The notes beneath the pieces are model-generated. The model saw only the letters and a program-made list of their open reading frames with translations, did no database searches and had not been told where the DNA came from. A stretch of DNA of 10,960 nt, taken from contig JAUVCP010000034.1 of NCBI GenBank assembly GCA_030590765.1, positions 1 to 10,960 of the forward strand, written 5' to 3'. Below, piece after piece: positions 1 to 6,474 of this stretch. A program made the translations under genes and the position numbers. The stretch's first letter is position 1, and every line of letters starts with the position of its first letter. This DNA is from Flavobacteriaceae bacterium (GTDB lineage: Bacteria > Bacteroidota > Bacteroidia > Flavobacteriales > Flavobacteriaceae).

Positions 1-52
1 AAAAAAATACAAAATAAACTCCGTTTCTAATTGCTTTATTGAGATACATCAT
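1..52 (-). CDS. Probable partial gene, N-terminus only, running off the left edge
   Basis: On the minus strand two successive ATG codons (at 52 and 49) open a frame that continues to the window edge, giving about 17 residues: MMYLNKAIRNGVYFVFF. It starts only 13 nt after the bshA stop codon, a spacing typical of the next gene in an operon. The peptide has a basic stretch followed by a hydrophobic, aromatic run, as at the beginning of a membrane protein. This is too little to name a family. The frame is also open upstream into bshA, so openness alone is weak evidence. The alternative is a non-coding tail; the T run at the very edge has no hairpin before it, so I do not read it as a terminator. 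Confidence 0.4.
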   Translation of the reverse strand, partial: MMYLNKAIRNGVYFVFF

Positions 53-65
53 ATCATTATTTTCT

Positions 66-1190
66 TTAACTGGTAACAAGATCATACAACTCTTCATATT
101 GAGGAAGGATTTTTTTAATGGTAAAGTTTTTAGAAAAAGCAAGAGCTTTGTCCTTAAACTCATTCAATCTGTTTTCATCTTCCAAAATATAAATAGCATT
201 TTTTGCCATTTCATCTACATCTCCAACATCACTTAAATAACCTGTTTTCCCATCCAAATTCACTTCGGGCAAACCTCCGGTATTAGAAGAAATCACCGGG
301 GTTCTAGCTGCCATTGCCTCTAATGCAGCCAATCCAAAACTTTCTGTTTCTGAAGGTAATAAAAAAAGATCAGTAAAACACAGGATTTTTCTAACTTCAT
401 CACTTTTACCTAAAAACAGGATTTTTTCTTTTATTCCTAGTTTTTTTGCAAGTCGCTCTGCCTTCTCCCTCTCCGGCCCATCTCCTACCATTAGAAGTTT
501 AGCTGATATTTTTGATTGAATTTTATAAAAAATATCAATTACGTCGTTAACTCTTTTAACCGGCCTAAAGTTACTAACATGCGTAATAATTTTCTCATCA
601 GATTTTGCCAGAGTTTCACGAATACAATCATCATCATTCCAGTCTTTTTGCATTTCAAAATCAATAAAATTATAGATAACTTCAATTTTGTTATAAATAT
701 TAAATAATCGTAAAGTATCACTTCTTAAACTTTCGGAAACAGCAGTTACCACATCTGAATTATTAATGCTAAATTCTACAGCAGTTTTATATACGGGATG
801 ACTACCCACAAGGGTAATATCTGTTCCGTGAAGAGTAGTAATAATAGGAATTGTTATTCCTTTCTGTTCCAGCATTTGCTTGGCCATATAAGCTGCATAG
901 GCATGAGGTATGGCATAATGTACATGCAAAAGATCCAGTTCATATTTTTCAACCACTTCTACCAATTTACTTGATAAAGCAAGCTCGTAGGGCTGATAAT
1001 GAAACAGTGGATAATCCTCCATAAACACTTCATGAAAATGTAAATTCGGATTTAAAAAATCTAACCGTACCGGCTGGTGAGATGTTATAAAATGCACATT
1101 ATATCCTTTATGAGATAATGCCATTCCAAGTTCCGTAGCCAAAACTCCACTACCTCCATATGTTGGATAACAAACAATTCCTATATTCAC
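66..1190 (-). CDS. bshA: N-acetyl-alpha-D-glucosaminyl L-malate synthase (bacillithiol glycosyltransferase BshA)
   Basis: This cytoplasmic GT4 retaining glycosyltransferase makes GlcNAc-malate from UDP-GlcNAc and L-malate, the first step of bacillithiol synthesis. The 374 residues match the family length. Residues 6-15 (VCYPTYGGSG) form the N-terminal glycine-rich loop, followed by HFITSHQPVR (33-42), VHYAIPHAYAAY (90-101) and TTLHGTDIT (118-126). HVSNFRPVKR (204-213) and VGDGPE (235-240) mark the start of the nucleotide-sugar domain. The EX7E motif is E283/E291 within SETESFGLAALEAM. The order and wording closely follow Bacillus BshA. The start codon is GTG: an in-frame TAA lies four codons upstream with no ATG between, and the protein begins exactly at the family N-terminus. 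It lies 74 nt downstream of the M19 dipeptidase gene on the same strand. bshB and bshC are not in the window. I am confident of the function. Confidence 0.93.
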   Translation of the reverse strand: MNIGIVCYPTYGGSGVLATELGMALSHKGYNVHFITSHQPVRLDFLNPNLHFHEVFMEDYPLFHYQPYELALSSKLVEVVEKYELDLLHVHYAIPHAYAAYMAKQMLEQKGITIPIITTLHGTDITLVGSHPVYKTAVEFSINNSDVVTAVSESLRSDTLRLFNIYNKIEVIYNFIDFEMQKDWNDDDCIRETLAKSDEKIITHVSNFRPVKRVNDVIDIFYKIQSKISAKLLMVGDGPEREKAERLAKKLGIKEKILFLGKSDEVRKILCFTDLFLLPSETESFGLAALEAMAARTPVISSNTGGLPEVNLDGKTGYLSDVGDVDEMAKNAIYILEDENRLNEFKDKALAFSKNFTIKKILPQYEELYDLVTS

Positions 1191-1264
1191 TTTACTATTT
1201 TATTTTTTGATTCTTTATATTTTATTTTGAGCTATAAGTCGGTACAAGCTTGACATCTTACATG

Positions 1265-2428
1265 CTAAGGTAAATTATTCAATAAAAATAATTTTACATT
1301 TTCACCCATGATCATTTTTATTTCCTTTTCGGAAAAATCTAATTTTAATAATTCTTCAACAATCAATGGTAAACCGGTAATATCAAATGGTGTGGTTACC
1401 GACCCATCAAAATCTGAACCTAATGCCACATGATCTACTCCTATCAGATCAGATGTATATTTAATTGCTTTAGCAGTAGCTGTGGCATCTGTTCCACAAA
1501 CAGCCTGTTCAAACATGGCAATTCCAACTAAACCTCCTGAATTTGCGATGGCTTTTAAATGTTTATCTGATAAATTCCTAACATTATCACAGGTTCCTTT
1601 TACTCCTGTATGAGATGAAAGGATTGGGCGATCAGTGATCTTCAAAATATCATCAATAATTTGTGGTGAAGCATGAGCAATATCAATGATCATATTTAAT
1701 TCAATCATTTTTTTGATTACATCTTCACCAAATTCAGTCAATCCTGCACCGGAAATCCCATGTACTGATCCACCTAATTTATTATCAAAAAAATGAGTAG
1801 GAGCCATCATTCTTACTCCGCTATCAAATAAAACCTGAATATTCTCAATTTTTCCATCCAGAGCATGCGCTCCTTCTACACCTAAAAAACCTGCTGTGAT
1901 ATTTTTGTTTTGTTTGCGATCAGACAAGTAGTTTTTAAAATCAGATCCCGAGGTGATGACTCTAAATTTACCATTAGAATCTTCTGCAAATTCAAACAGA
2001 CTTTCGCATTGATAAATTGTTCTTTTTGTTAAACTATTGGTTGGCCTGCCCTGCACGAGATAAAGTGCTGTAATATTATCAGATTCACCCGTATTTTTAT
2101 CAAAATTTTGACCTTTGGGTGATTTAGTAACAATTGTAAAAGATTGAATACCAACATTTGCTTTCAATAATTTTGGAATATCTACTTGTCCAAAATTATT
2201 GTCTTTAAGTAAATTACGTTTCCATAACAAGGCATCACAATGCAAATCGGCAATAAAATCCAATGAATTGTAGAGGCTCTGTGCTTTTTCAGAAACTTGA
2301 TACGGCGGATTATTCCTTATTTTATTATGTGATTTATCAATTATTTTTGGAACAAATAAGGTCGCCAAATAATAAATTGCCAAGATAAATATAAATGTAA
2401 ATCCTATTAGTTTAAATGCTTTATTCAT
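1265..2428 (-). CDS. Membrane-anchored dipeptidase, peptidase family M19 (renal dipeptidase type)
   Basis: Zinc-dependent dipeptidase of the M19 amidohydrolase family, which cleaves dipeptides including ones with D-residues. I place the start at the ATG (387 residues); a TTG two codons upstream is open but unnecessary. Residues 6-27 form one hydrophobic segment after a lysine, a signal anchor or uncleaved signal peptide, so the catalytic domain should face the periplasm. Metal and active-site motifs are present in family order: DLHCD (H63, D65), GVEGAHAL with E185, DIAHAS with H252, SSHTGVKG with H273, R284-N285, and GSDFDG (337-342) with D339. No key residue is missing. It is divergent from the Nudix gene and precedes bshA by 74 nt, possibly in one transcript. 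The exact substrate cannot be read from sequence; the family also contains enzymes acting on other amides and on cell-wall peptides. Confidence 0.9.
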   Translation of the reverse strand: MNKAFKLIGFTFIFILAIYYLATLFVPKIIDKSHNKIRNNPPYQVSEKAQSLYNSLDFIADLHCDALLWKRNLLKDNNFGQVDIPKLLKANVGIQSFTIVTKSPKGQNFDKNTGESDNITALYLVQGRPTNSLTKRTIYQCESLFEFAEDSNGKFRVITSGSDFKNYLSDRKQNKNITAGFLGVEGAHALDGKIENIQVLFDSGVRMMAPTHFFDNKLGGSVHGISGAGLTEFGEDVIKKMIELNMIIDIAHASPQIIDDILKITDRPILSSHTGVKGTCDNVRNLSDKHLKAIANSGGLVGIAMFEQAVCGTDATATAKAIKYTSDLIGVDHVALGSDFDGSVTTPFDITGLPLIVEELLKLDFSEKEIKMIMGENVKLFLLNNLP

Positions 2429-2461
2429 TATCAATATTTATTAAAAATTAAAGATAAATTG

Positions 2462-2469
2462 TATTTTTG
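2462..2469 (+). promoter_or_regulatory. Candidate Bacteroidota -7 box for the Nudix-acyltransferase pair
   Basis: TATTTTTG matches the TAnnTTTG consensus used by the Bacteroidota primary sigma factor. It ends 24 nt before the Nudix ATG, in the divergent intergenic region. No TTG-type -33 element is visible at the usual 17-23 nt spacing, so this is only half a promoter, and chance matches are frequent in AT-rich DNA. Confidence 0.3.
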
Positions 2470-2493
2470 TCATTTGTAAAAATATAATATTTA

Positions 2494-3126
2494 ATGGAGT
2501 TTGAATCGTTTTTATCATTAATTTCTAAAATAGATCAAGGAAAACTTGGCGGCTTTCATTCTCATAAAAAAATGATCCCCAAGGAAAGAATAAACTTTCC
2601 ACAAAATAAAATATTGGAATTAAACCCTCGTAAAGCGGCAGTTTTAGCTCTTTTTTACCCTGATATGAATAAAGAAACTAAATTTTTACTAACTTTAAGG
2701 GCAAATTATGGGGGAGCACATGCATCACAAATTAGTTTTCCGGGAGGAAAATTTGATGTTTCAGATAAAGATTTGAAAAGAACAGCATTACGTGAAACAT
2801 TTGAAGAAGTTGGAATTCAAGGCGATCGTATTCAAATTTTTAAGCAAATGAGTGATACATATATACCTCCAAGTAATTTCTTGGTGAGCCCGTTTATTGG
2901 TGTACATTATAAAACACCAACTTTTAACTTTAATCATGAAGTAGAAGAGTTAATTGAAGTAAAACTAGCTGATTTATTAAATGACAAAGCAATAGCAATT
3001 AAAAATTTATCAACAAGCTATATGAAAAATATTGATGTACCCTGTTATATATTAAACAATTACACGGTTTGGGGGGCAACTGCCATGATTTTAAGTGAAA
3101 TAAAAGACTTCGTAAAATCAATATAA
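2494..3126 (+). CDS. Nudix hydrolase, probable CoA pyrophosphatase
   Basis: Predicted to hydrolyse CoA and CoA derivatives at the pyrophosphate bond (NudL/PCD1 type). In this 210-residue protein the family-specific segment LLTLRANYGGAHASQISFPG (65-84) corresponds to the CoA-Nudix signature that precedes the Nudix box. The Nudix box is about 84-108 and ends in RETFEEVGI, with R100, E101, E104 and E105 as the metal-binding core. The first glutamate position of the general Nudix pattern is a lysine (K92 region); CoA-type members are often relaxed there. SDTYIPPSNFLVSPFIG (120-136) is also typical of this subfamily. The start ATG has an A/T-rich leader with no Shine-Dalgarno. It is 39 nt upstream of an acyltransferase on the same strand, so the two are probably co-transcribed, and a shared link to acyl-CoA metabolism is my inference. 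Confidence 0.85.
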   Translation: MEFESFLSLISKIDQGKLGGFHSHKKMIPKERINFPQNKILELNPRKAAVLALFYPDMNKETKFLLTLRANYGGAHASQISFPGGKFDVSDKDLKRTALRETFEEVGIQGDRIQIFKQMSDTYIPPSNFLVSPFIGVHYKTPTFNFNHEVEELIEVKLADLLNDKAIAIKNLSTSYMKNIDVPCYILNNYTVWGATAMILSEIKDFVKSI

Positions 3127-3165
3127 TCAATAATTTTTTTAAGTTTGCTGTGCAAATAATTAAAA

Positions 3166-3978
3166 ATGGCTTTATTTAAAAAAGATGTTTTTGGAAATAG
3201 TTTATTTCTCAAAAAGAGCTTGATACGTGTATTGGGTCTTATTTCTCATAGAAGATACCGTGGTTTTAATGAATTACATATTGAAGGATCAGAGATTCTT
3301 CGAGATCTTCCCGAAAACAATGTTTTATTTGTTGCCAATCATCAAACTTATTTTGCTGATGTAACGGCAATGTTTCATGTTTTTAACGCTTCACTTAGCG
3401 GAAGAGTTGATAATATTAAAGATGTTGGTTATTTATGGCATCCTAAATTAAATCTTTATTTTGTTGCTGCTAAAGAAACCATGCGTTCTGGTATACTTCC
3501 TAAGATCATGGCCTATGGTGGTGCTATATCTATTGAAAGAACATGGAGAGAAAAGGGGAAAGATGTAAAAAAACAGGTGAAACTTTCAGATGTTTCTAAT
3601 ATTAGCAAAGCCTTAGAAGATGGATGGGTAATAACTTTCCCGCAAGGTACCACAACTCCTTTTAAACCAATACGAAGAGGTACCGCGCATATTATCCGGC
3701 AAAACAAACCTATCGTTATACCAATTGTAATTGACGGTTTTAGAAGATCATTTGATAAAAAAGGCTTGGTGATCAAAAAAAGAGGAATACTTCAATCTAT
3801 GGTAATTAAAAAACCTCTTGATATTGATTACGATAATGATTCCATTGCTGACATCGTTGAAAAGATTGAATATGCAATTGAACAACATTCTTCATTCTTA
3901 AAAGTGACTCCTGTTGATGATTATGACAAACATGAAAAGGAGCTCAACAAGCAAAGAGAATTTTGGGATATGTATTGA
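3166..3978 (+). CDS. Lysophospholipid / glycerol-3-phosphate acyltransferase family protein (PlsC-like)
   Basis: Member of the LPLAT superfamily, which transfers fatty acyl groups from acyl-CoA or acyl-ACP to lysophospholipids or related acceptors at the inner face of the membrane. In this 270-residue protein, ANHQTYFADV (57-66) is the catalytic block, but the histidine and aspartate (H59, D65) are separated by five residues instead of the usual four. GGAISIERTWR (118-128) is the second block. ITFPQGTTTPFKPIRRGTAH (156-175) is the third, with Q160 where classical members have glutamate (FPEGT). VIPIVIDGFRRSF (184-196) is the fourth. No obvious transmembrane helix is present, so attachment is probably peripheral. 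The C-terminus (about 250-270) is charged. It follows the Nudix gene by 39 nt. Acceptor specificity is unknown. I believe similar FPQGT versions occur in other Bacteroidota, so this is probably a subfamily and not a damaged gene. Confidence 0.82.
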   Translation: MALFKKDVFGNSLFLKKSLIRVLGLISHRRYRGFNELHIEGSEILRDLPENNVLFVANHQTYFADVTAMFHVFNASLSGRVDNIKDVGYLWHPKLNLYFVAAKETMRSGILPKIMAYGGAISIERTWREKGKDVKKQVKLSDVSNISKALEDGWVITFPQGTTTPFKPIRRGTAHIIRQNKPIVIPIVIDGFRRSFDKKGLVIKKRGILQSMVIKKPLDIDYDNDSIADIVEKIEYAIEQHSSFLKVTPVDDYDKHEKELNKQREFWDMY

Positions 3979-4057
3979 TCTTATATTTTACCTTTCTTTA
4001 CTCATAATATCTTTTACTTCTGATTTGTAAACCTTTTTATTTATTCATATAAATTAT

Positions 4058-4084
4058 TTTGATAGATTTATTATCTTTATCAAA
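4058..4084 (+). promoter_or_regulatory. Imperfect palindrome upstream of oxyR, candidate autoregulatory operator
   Basis: A 27-nt dyad centred at 4071 has outer arms TTTGATA and TATCAAA that pair perfectly; 10 of 13 positions per half match overall. It lies 12-38 nt upstream of the oxyR ATG. LysR-type regulators commonly bind T-N11-A dyads near their own promoter, and an ATAG tetranucleotide, part of the known E. coli OxyR pattern, sits in the left arm. The local DNA is very AT-rich, so chance cannot be excluded. Confidence 0.3.
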
Positions 4085-4095
4085 AATATTTATAC

Positions 4096-5049
4096 ATGAC
4101 GATTACACAATTAAAATATGTTTTAGCTGTTGCTGAATTTAGAAATTTCACTATTGCAGCAGAAAATTGTTTTGTTACTCAGCCCACACTATCCATGCAA
4201 ATTCAAAAATTAGAGGATGAGCTAAATATCACCATATTTAACCGAAAAAAAAAGCCAATTGAACTTACGTTGATTGGGGAAAAAATAATTAAACAGGCCA
4301 AGTTAATCGTTAATGAAAGTAATCGGATCAATGATATTGTTGATCAGCAAAAAGGTTTTATTGGAGGTGAATTCAAACTGGGAATTATTCCTACGATCAT
4401 GCCTACACTACTACCCTACTTTTTAAAGATTTTTCTTAATAAATTTCCAAAGGTAAAATTGATCATTCAGGAATTAACTACTTATCAAATTATAAAAAAA
4501 ATAAGTGATGGTCATTTAGATGCTGGTATAGCAGCTACTCCACTTGAAAATGAAGCTATTAAAGAAAGGCCTCTTTATTACGAACCCTTTGTTGGATTTG
4601 TATCACCTGATCATAGGTTATTCAATAAAGAATATATCACTGAACAAGATCTTGATATAAATGATATTTTACTTTTGGAGGACGGACATTGTTTTAAAAA
4701 TAATATTGTAAATATATGTCAAAGCTCTTCAAATACCGATAATTTACATTTTCAACTGGAAAGCGGAAGTATAAAAACACTGATCAAATTATCAAAAGAA
4801 GGTTTAGGAATGACCCTAATACCCTATTTGCACACCTTAGATCTTTCAGATGAAGATCAAAAATATTTAAAGCAGTTTAATAATACGGTTCCTGCCCGTG
4901 AGGTAAGTCTGATCTATCACAAATCACAATTAAAAATGCAAATGATTGAAGCCTTAAAGACAACTATTGATGGTGTAATTCGTGGCGCTATCTCTTTTCA
5001 AGATGTTAAGATTATCAGTCCGTTGAACAAAAAAAAGGAGTTAAAATAA
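4096..5049 (+). CDS. oxyR: Peroxide-sensing LysR-family transcriptional regulator OxyR
   Basis: Cytoplasmic DNA-binding activator of peroxide defence genes. In this 317-residue protein the N-terminal winged helix-turn-helix spans about 1-60 (FTIAAENCFVTQPTLSMQIQ, 18-37), followed by the linker helix and a two-lobed effector domain from about 90. The diagnostic segment LLLEDGHCFKNNIVNIC (192-208) contains C199 and C208, the same numbers as the peroxidatic and resolving cysteines of E. coli OxyR, in the same sequence setting. LESGSIKTLIKL (221-232) and GLGMTLIPYL (236-245) also match the family. An additional C25 lies in the DNA-binding domain. The start is the first ATG, with no Shine-Dalgarno. 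It has its own 117-nt upstream region holding a palindrome, and it ends inside a hairpin shared with the converging gene. Targets are not visible here. The peroxiredoxin gene 2.4 kb away is a plausible but unproven one. Confidence 0.92.
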   Translation: MTITQLKYVLAVAEFRNFTIAAENCFVTQPTLSMQIQKLEDELNITIFNRKKKPIELTLIGEKIIKQAKLIVNESNRINDIVDQQKGFIGGEFKLGIIPTIMPTLLPYFLKIFLNKFPKVKLIIQELTTYQIIKKISDGHLDAGIAATPLENEAIKERPLYYEPFVGFVSPDHRLFNKEYITEQDLDINDILLLEDGHCFKNNIVNICQSSSNTDNLHFQLESGSIKTLIKLSKEGLGMTLIPYLHTLDLSDEDQKYLKQFNNTVPAREVSLIYHKSQLKMQMIEALKTTIDGVIRGAISFQDVKIISPLNKKKELK

Positions 5050-5057
5050 CTCCTTTT
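5033..5057. terminator. Bidirectional intrinsic terminator overlapping two stop codons
   Basis: A perfect 11-bp stem (AAAAGGAGTTA at 5033-5043, TAACTCCTTTT at 5047-5057) closes on a 3-nt AAA loop. The oxyR stop TAA (5047-5049) lies at the loop end of the right arm, and the stop of the converging 65-residue gene (5056-5058) starts in its last bases. On the plus strand the stem runs into TTTT; on the minus strand it is followed by eight Us from the A run at 5029-5036. Both transcripts could end here, with the minus direction looking stronger. Confidence 0.8.
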
Positions 5058-5253
5058 ATTGTTTAATAACCGACATGCACACATATAATTCTGGCTTATT
5101 TCTTGTAAATTGCACTAGCCAAATTTTCAATTCTTCAATTTCAAATGGTAACAATCGTATTAAAGCCTTTTCCAGTTCTTTACAAAATAATTCTGCATCG
5201 AAACTAACTTTTTTAAGAACTGTTTTGGTGTATTCGAATATTGCTCTTGCCAT
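5056..5253 (-). CDS. Conserved-looking small hypothetical protein (65 residues)
   Basis: A 65-residue protein starting with a clear ATG and the sequence MARAIFEYTKTVLKKVSFDA. It has no signal peptide or membrane segment. It looks like a compact helical domain: an amphipathic N-terminal helix, then SFDAELFCKELEKALIRLLP (17-36), EIEELKIWLVQF (38-49), and a short tail KPELYVCMSVIK. Two cysteines (24 and 59) are not arranged as a known metal site. I recall similar small proteins of unknown function in Flavobacteriia (EYTK..L..VSFD..LF..EL..A), but I cannot name a domain. It is the last gene of the minus-strand run, 104 nt after the 90-residue gene, and shares a terminator with oxyR. The open frame on the opposite strand here is a shadow. 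The gene is likely real because composition, start and termination all agree; the function is unknown. Confidence 0.72.
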   Translation of the reverse strand: MARAIFEYTKTVLKKVSFDAELFCKELEKALIRLLPFEIEELKIWLVQFTRNKPELYVCMSVIKQ

Positions 5254-5357
5254 ATTATTAAATTAATTATAATTAGAACGGTAATATTTATTACATATTA
5301 CAAAATAAATACCAAATATTATAAATTTGTTGAAAACTTCTTCAACTAATAAAATAC

Positions 5358-5630
5358 TTAACTTTTTAGCTTTTCTAATTTTTCCATTAATTCTACTGAC
5401 TTAGACTTTAAACTATCTTTAATTTCTTTAAAATGTACTTTAAAATTATCAACATCCTTTTTATTCATTTTCGCAACCAATTCATCAAATGTAGTAATTG
5501 CCTCATCTATGATCTTTTCAGCTTTAGCAGAAACTTTTTCTTCAGCTTCGGTTTGAAACACATAACATTCTTCAATTACTCCAGATAATGTATCGTTTAT
5601 CTCTTTTTTAAATTTCTTTATACTTGCCAT
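5358..5630 (-). CDS. Small helical hypothetical protein (90 residues)
   Basis: A 90-residue lysine- and glutamate-rich protein with no signal peptide and no membrane segment. Almost the whole length looks alpha-helical and probably coiled coil: KKFKKEINDTLSGVIEECYV (5-24), an acidic EAEEKVSAKAEKIIDEAITT (28-47), FDELVAKMNKKDVDNFKVHF (48-67), and a C-terminal heptad-like SLKSKSVELMEKLEKLKS (73-90). One cysteine (22). There is no residue pattern for an enzyme. I recall similar short helical proteins in Flavobacteriia but know of no function. It follows kdsB by 66 nt, and a TAAATTTG -7-like box in that gap could give it its own promoter. It may be cytosolic and self-associating, which is inference from the helix pattern only. 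The ATG start is unambiguous. Confidence 0.72.
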   Translation of the reverse strand: MASIKKFKKEINDTLSGVIEECYVFQTEAEEKVSAKAEKIIDEAITTFDELVAKMNKKDVDNFKVHFKEIKDSLKSKSVELMEKLEKLKS

Positions 5631-5653
5631 AATTCAATTATATTTATTTTTTT

Positions 5654-5661
5654 CAAATTTA
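5654..5661 (-). promoter_or_regulatory. Candidate -7 box upstream of the 90-residue gene
   Basis: Read on the minus strand this is TAAATTTG, a full match to TAnnTTTG, ending 23 nt before the ATG at 5630. A TTG occurs upstream, but only 12 nt away instead of the usual 17-23, so the promoter is incomplete by consensus. If real, the two small proteins could be expressed separately from prx-manA-kdsB. Confidence 0.28.
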
Positions 5662-5696
5662 TGATTTTTTATACAATTTATTGATATAAAATCTTA

Positions 5697-6437
5697 TTAC
5701 ATTTTTTCGTTTTTTAACAATTTATTGGCTTTCACCAGATCTTCCGGTGTATCAATTCCCGCACCCATAAAACCAATTTCTACCATTTTAATTTTTTTTC
5801 CATACTCTAAAAAACGAATTCCTTCAATTTTCTCAGCTGCTTCCAAATATCGCATAGGTAATTTATAAAAATCCAAAATAGCCTTCTTTCTAAAAGCATA
5901 AATTCCAATATGTTTAAAGTATTTCAAATTAAAATCCTTATCTCTTGGATATGGTATGGGAGATCGTGAAAAATACATAGCAAAGTCATTTTGATCTACA
6001 ATAACCTTAACATTATTTGGGTCTGTAATATCTTTCCAGTCCGTCAATTCCTTCATCAATGAAGCCAAATCAATTTGCTTGGCATCATCTCCTTTAAATA
6101 CATTCAATACCTTTTGTAAAGGTTCTTTCATCACAAAAGGTTCATCACCTTGTACGTTCACCACAATATCAATATCTAAATTCTCAACAGCTTCAGCAAT
6201 TCTGTCTGTACCACATTCATGTTCTTTTATGCTTTTAATTGTTTTACCACCATATTTTTTAATCACATCTATAATAGTATCATTATCAGCCACAACATAA
6301 ACATCATCAAAAAGATTGGTTGCAACAGTTGCTTCATAAGTACGAACAATTACAGGTTTTCCACCCAGATCAGACATTAATTTCCCGGGAAATCTTGTTG
6401 CTCCATATCTTGCAGGGATCATTGCTATTATTTTCAT
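5697..6437 (-). CDS. kdsB: 3-deoxy-manno-octulosonate cytidylyltransferase (CMP-Kdo synthetase)
   Basis: Cytoplasmic enzyme that activates Kdo with CTP to CMP-Kdo and pyrophosphate for lipopolysaccharide inner-core synthesis. The 246 residues are close to the 248 of E. coli KdsB. The nucleotide-binding loop [12 protein letters not shown] (8-19) is intact. GTDRIAEA (76-83), NVQGDEP (94-100, substrate and magnesium site), NNVKVIVD (141-148), [12 protein letters not shown] (155-166), KHIGIYAFR (175-183) and GIDTPEDL (227-234) follow in family order. The C-terminal [12 protein letters not shown] also matches. The ATG start is exactly at the family N-terminus. It is 37 nt downstream of manA in a minus-strand run, both serving surface sugar metabolism. 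Its presence shows a Gram-negative envelope. Confidence 0.95.
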   Translation of the reverse strand: MKIIAMIPARYGATRFPGKLMSDLGGKPVIVRTYEATVATNLFDDVYVVADNDTIIDVIKKYGGKTIKSIKEHECGTDRIAEAVENLDIDIVVNVQGDEPFVMKEPLQKVLNVFKGDDAKQIDLASLMKELTDWKDITDPNNVKVIVDQNDFAMYFSRSPIPYPRDKDFNLKYFKHIGIYAFRKKAILDFYKLPMRYLEAAEKIEGIRFLEYGKKIKMVEIGFMGAGIDTPEDLVKANKLLKNEKM

Positions 6438-6474
6438 TCTAAACAGGTTTTAATAAGATTCACATTTTTTTAAT

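Noticed and set aside
39..721. Open frames of about 60 codons on both strands inside bshA (39-236 plus, 516-707 plus, 539-721 minus)
   Set aside because: They overlap a strongly recognised gene, have low-complexity isoleucine/asparagine/phenylalanine-rich translations and no family resemblance.
1191..1264. Possible promoter or regulatory RNA between the dipeptidase and bshA
   Set aside because: Only a short HindIII-type palindrome (AAGCTT) and a small ACAT repeat are visible; there is no -7 box and no stable structure.
2429..2434. TTG codon two codons upstream as the dipeptidase start
   Set aside because: The ATG at 2428 gives a normal signal anchor, and the extra two residues add nothing.
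3513..3776. 87-codon frame on the minus strand inside the acyltransferase gene
   Set aside because: It is antisense to conserved catalytic motifs, and its translation resembles no protein.
3979..4057. Possible terminator after the acyltransferase gene
   Set aside because: T-rich stretches occur, but I found no stem of useful length before them.
5075..5266. 63-codon plus-strand frame opposite the 65-residue gene
   Set aside because: The minus-strand frame has a better start, a protein-like helical composition and a terminator; the plus frame is its mirror.
5329..5346. Small hairpin (GTTGAA / TTCAAC, 6-nt loop) just upstream of the 90-residue gene stop, on the side of the 65-residue gene
   Set aside because: The stem is short and AT-rich, and no U run follows in the transcribed direction, so it is not convincing as a terminator or regulatory element.
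6079..6300. 73-codon plus-strand frame inside kdsB
   Set aside because: Shadow of kdsB: rich in serine, threonine and isoleucine and without motifs.
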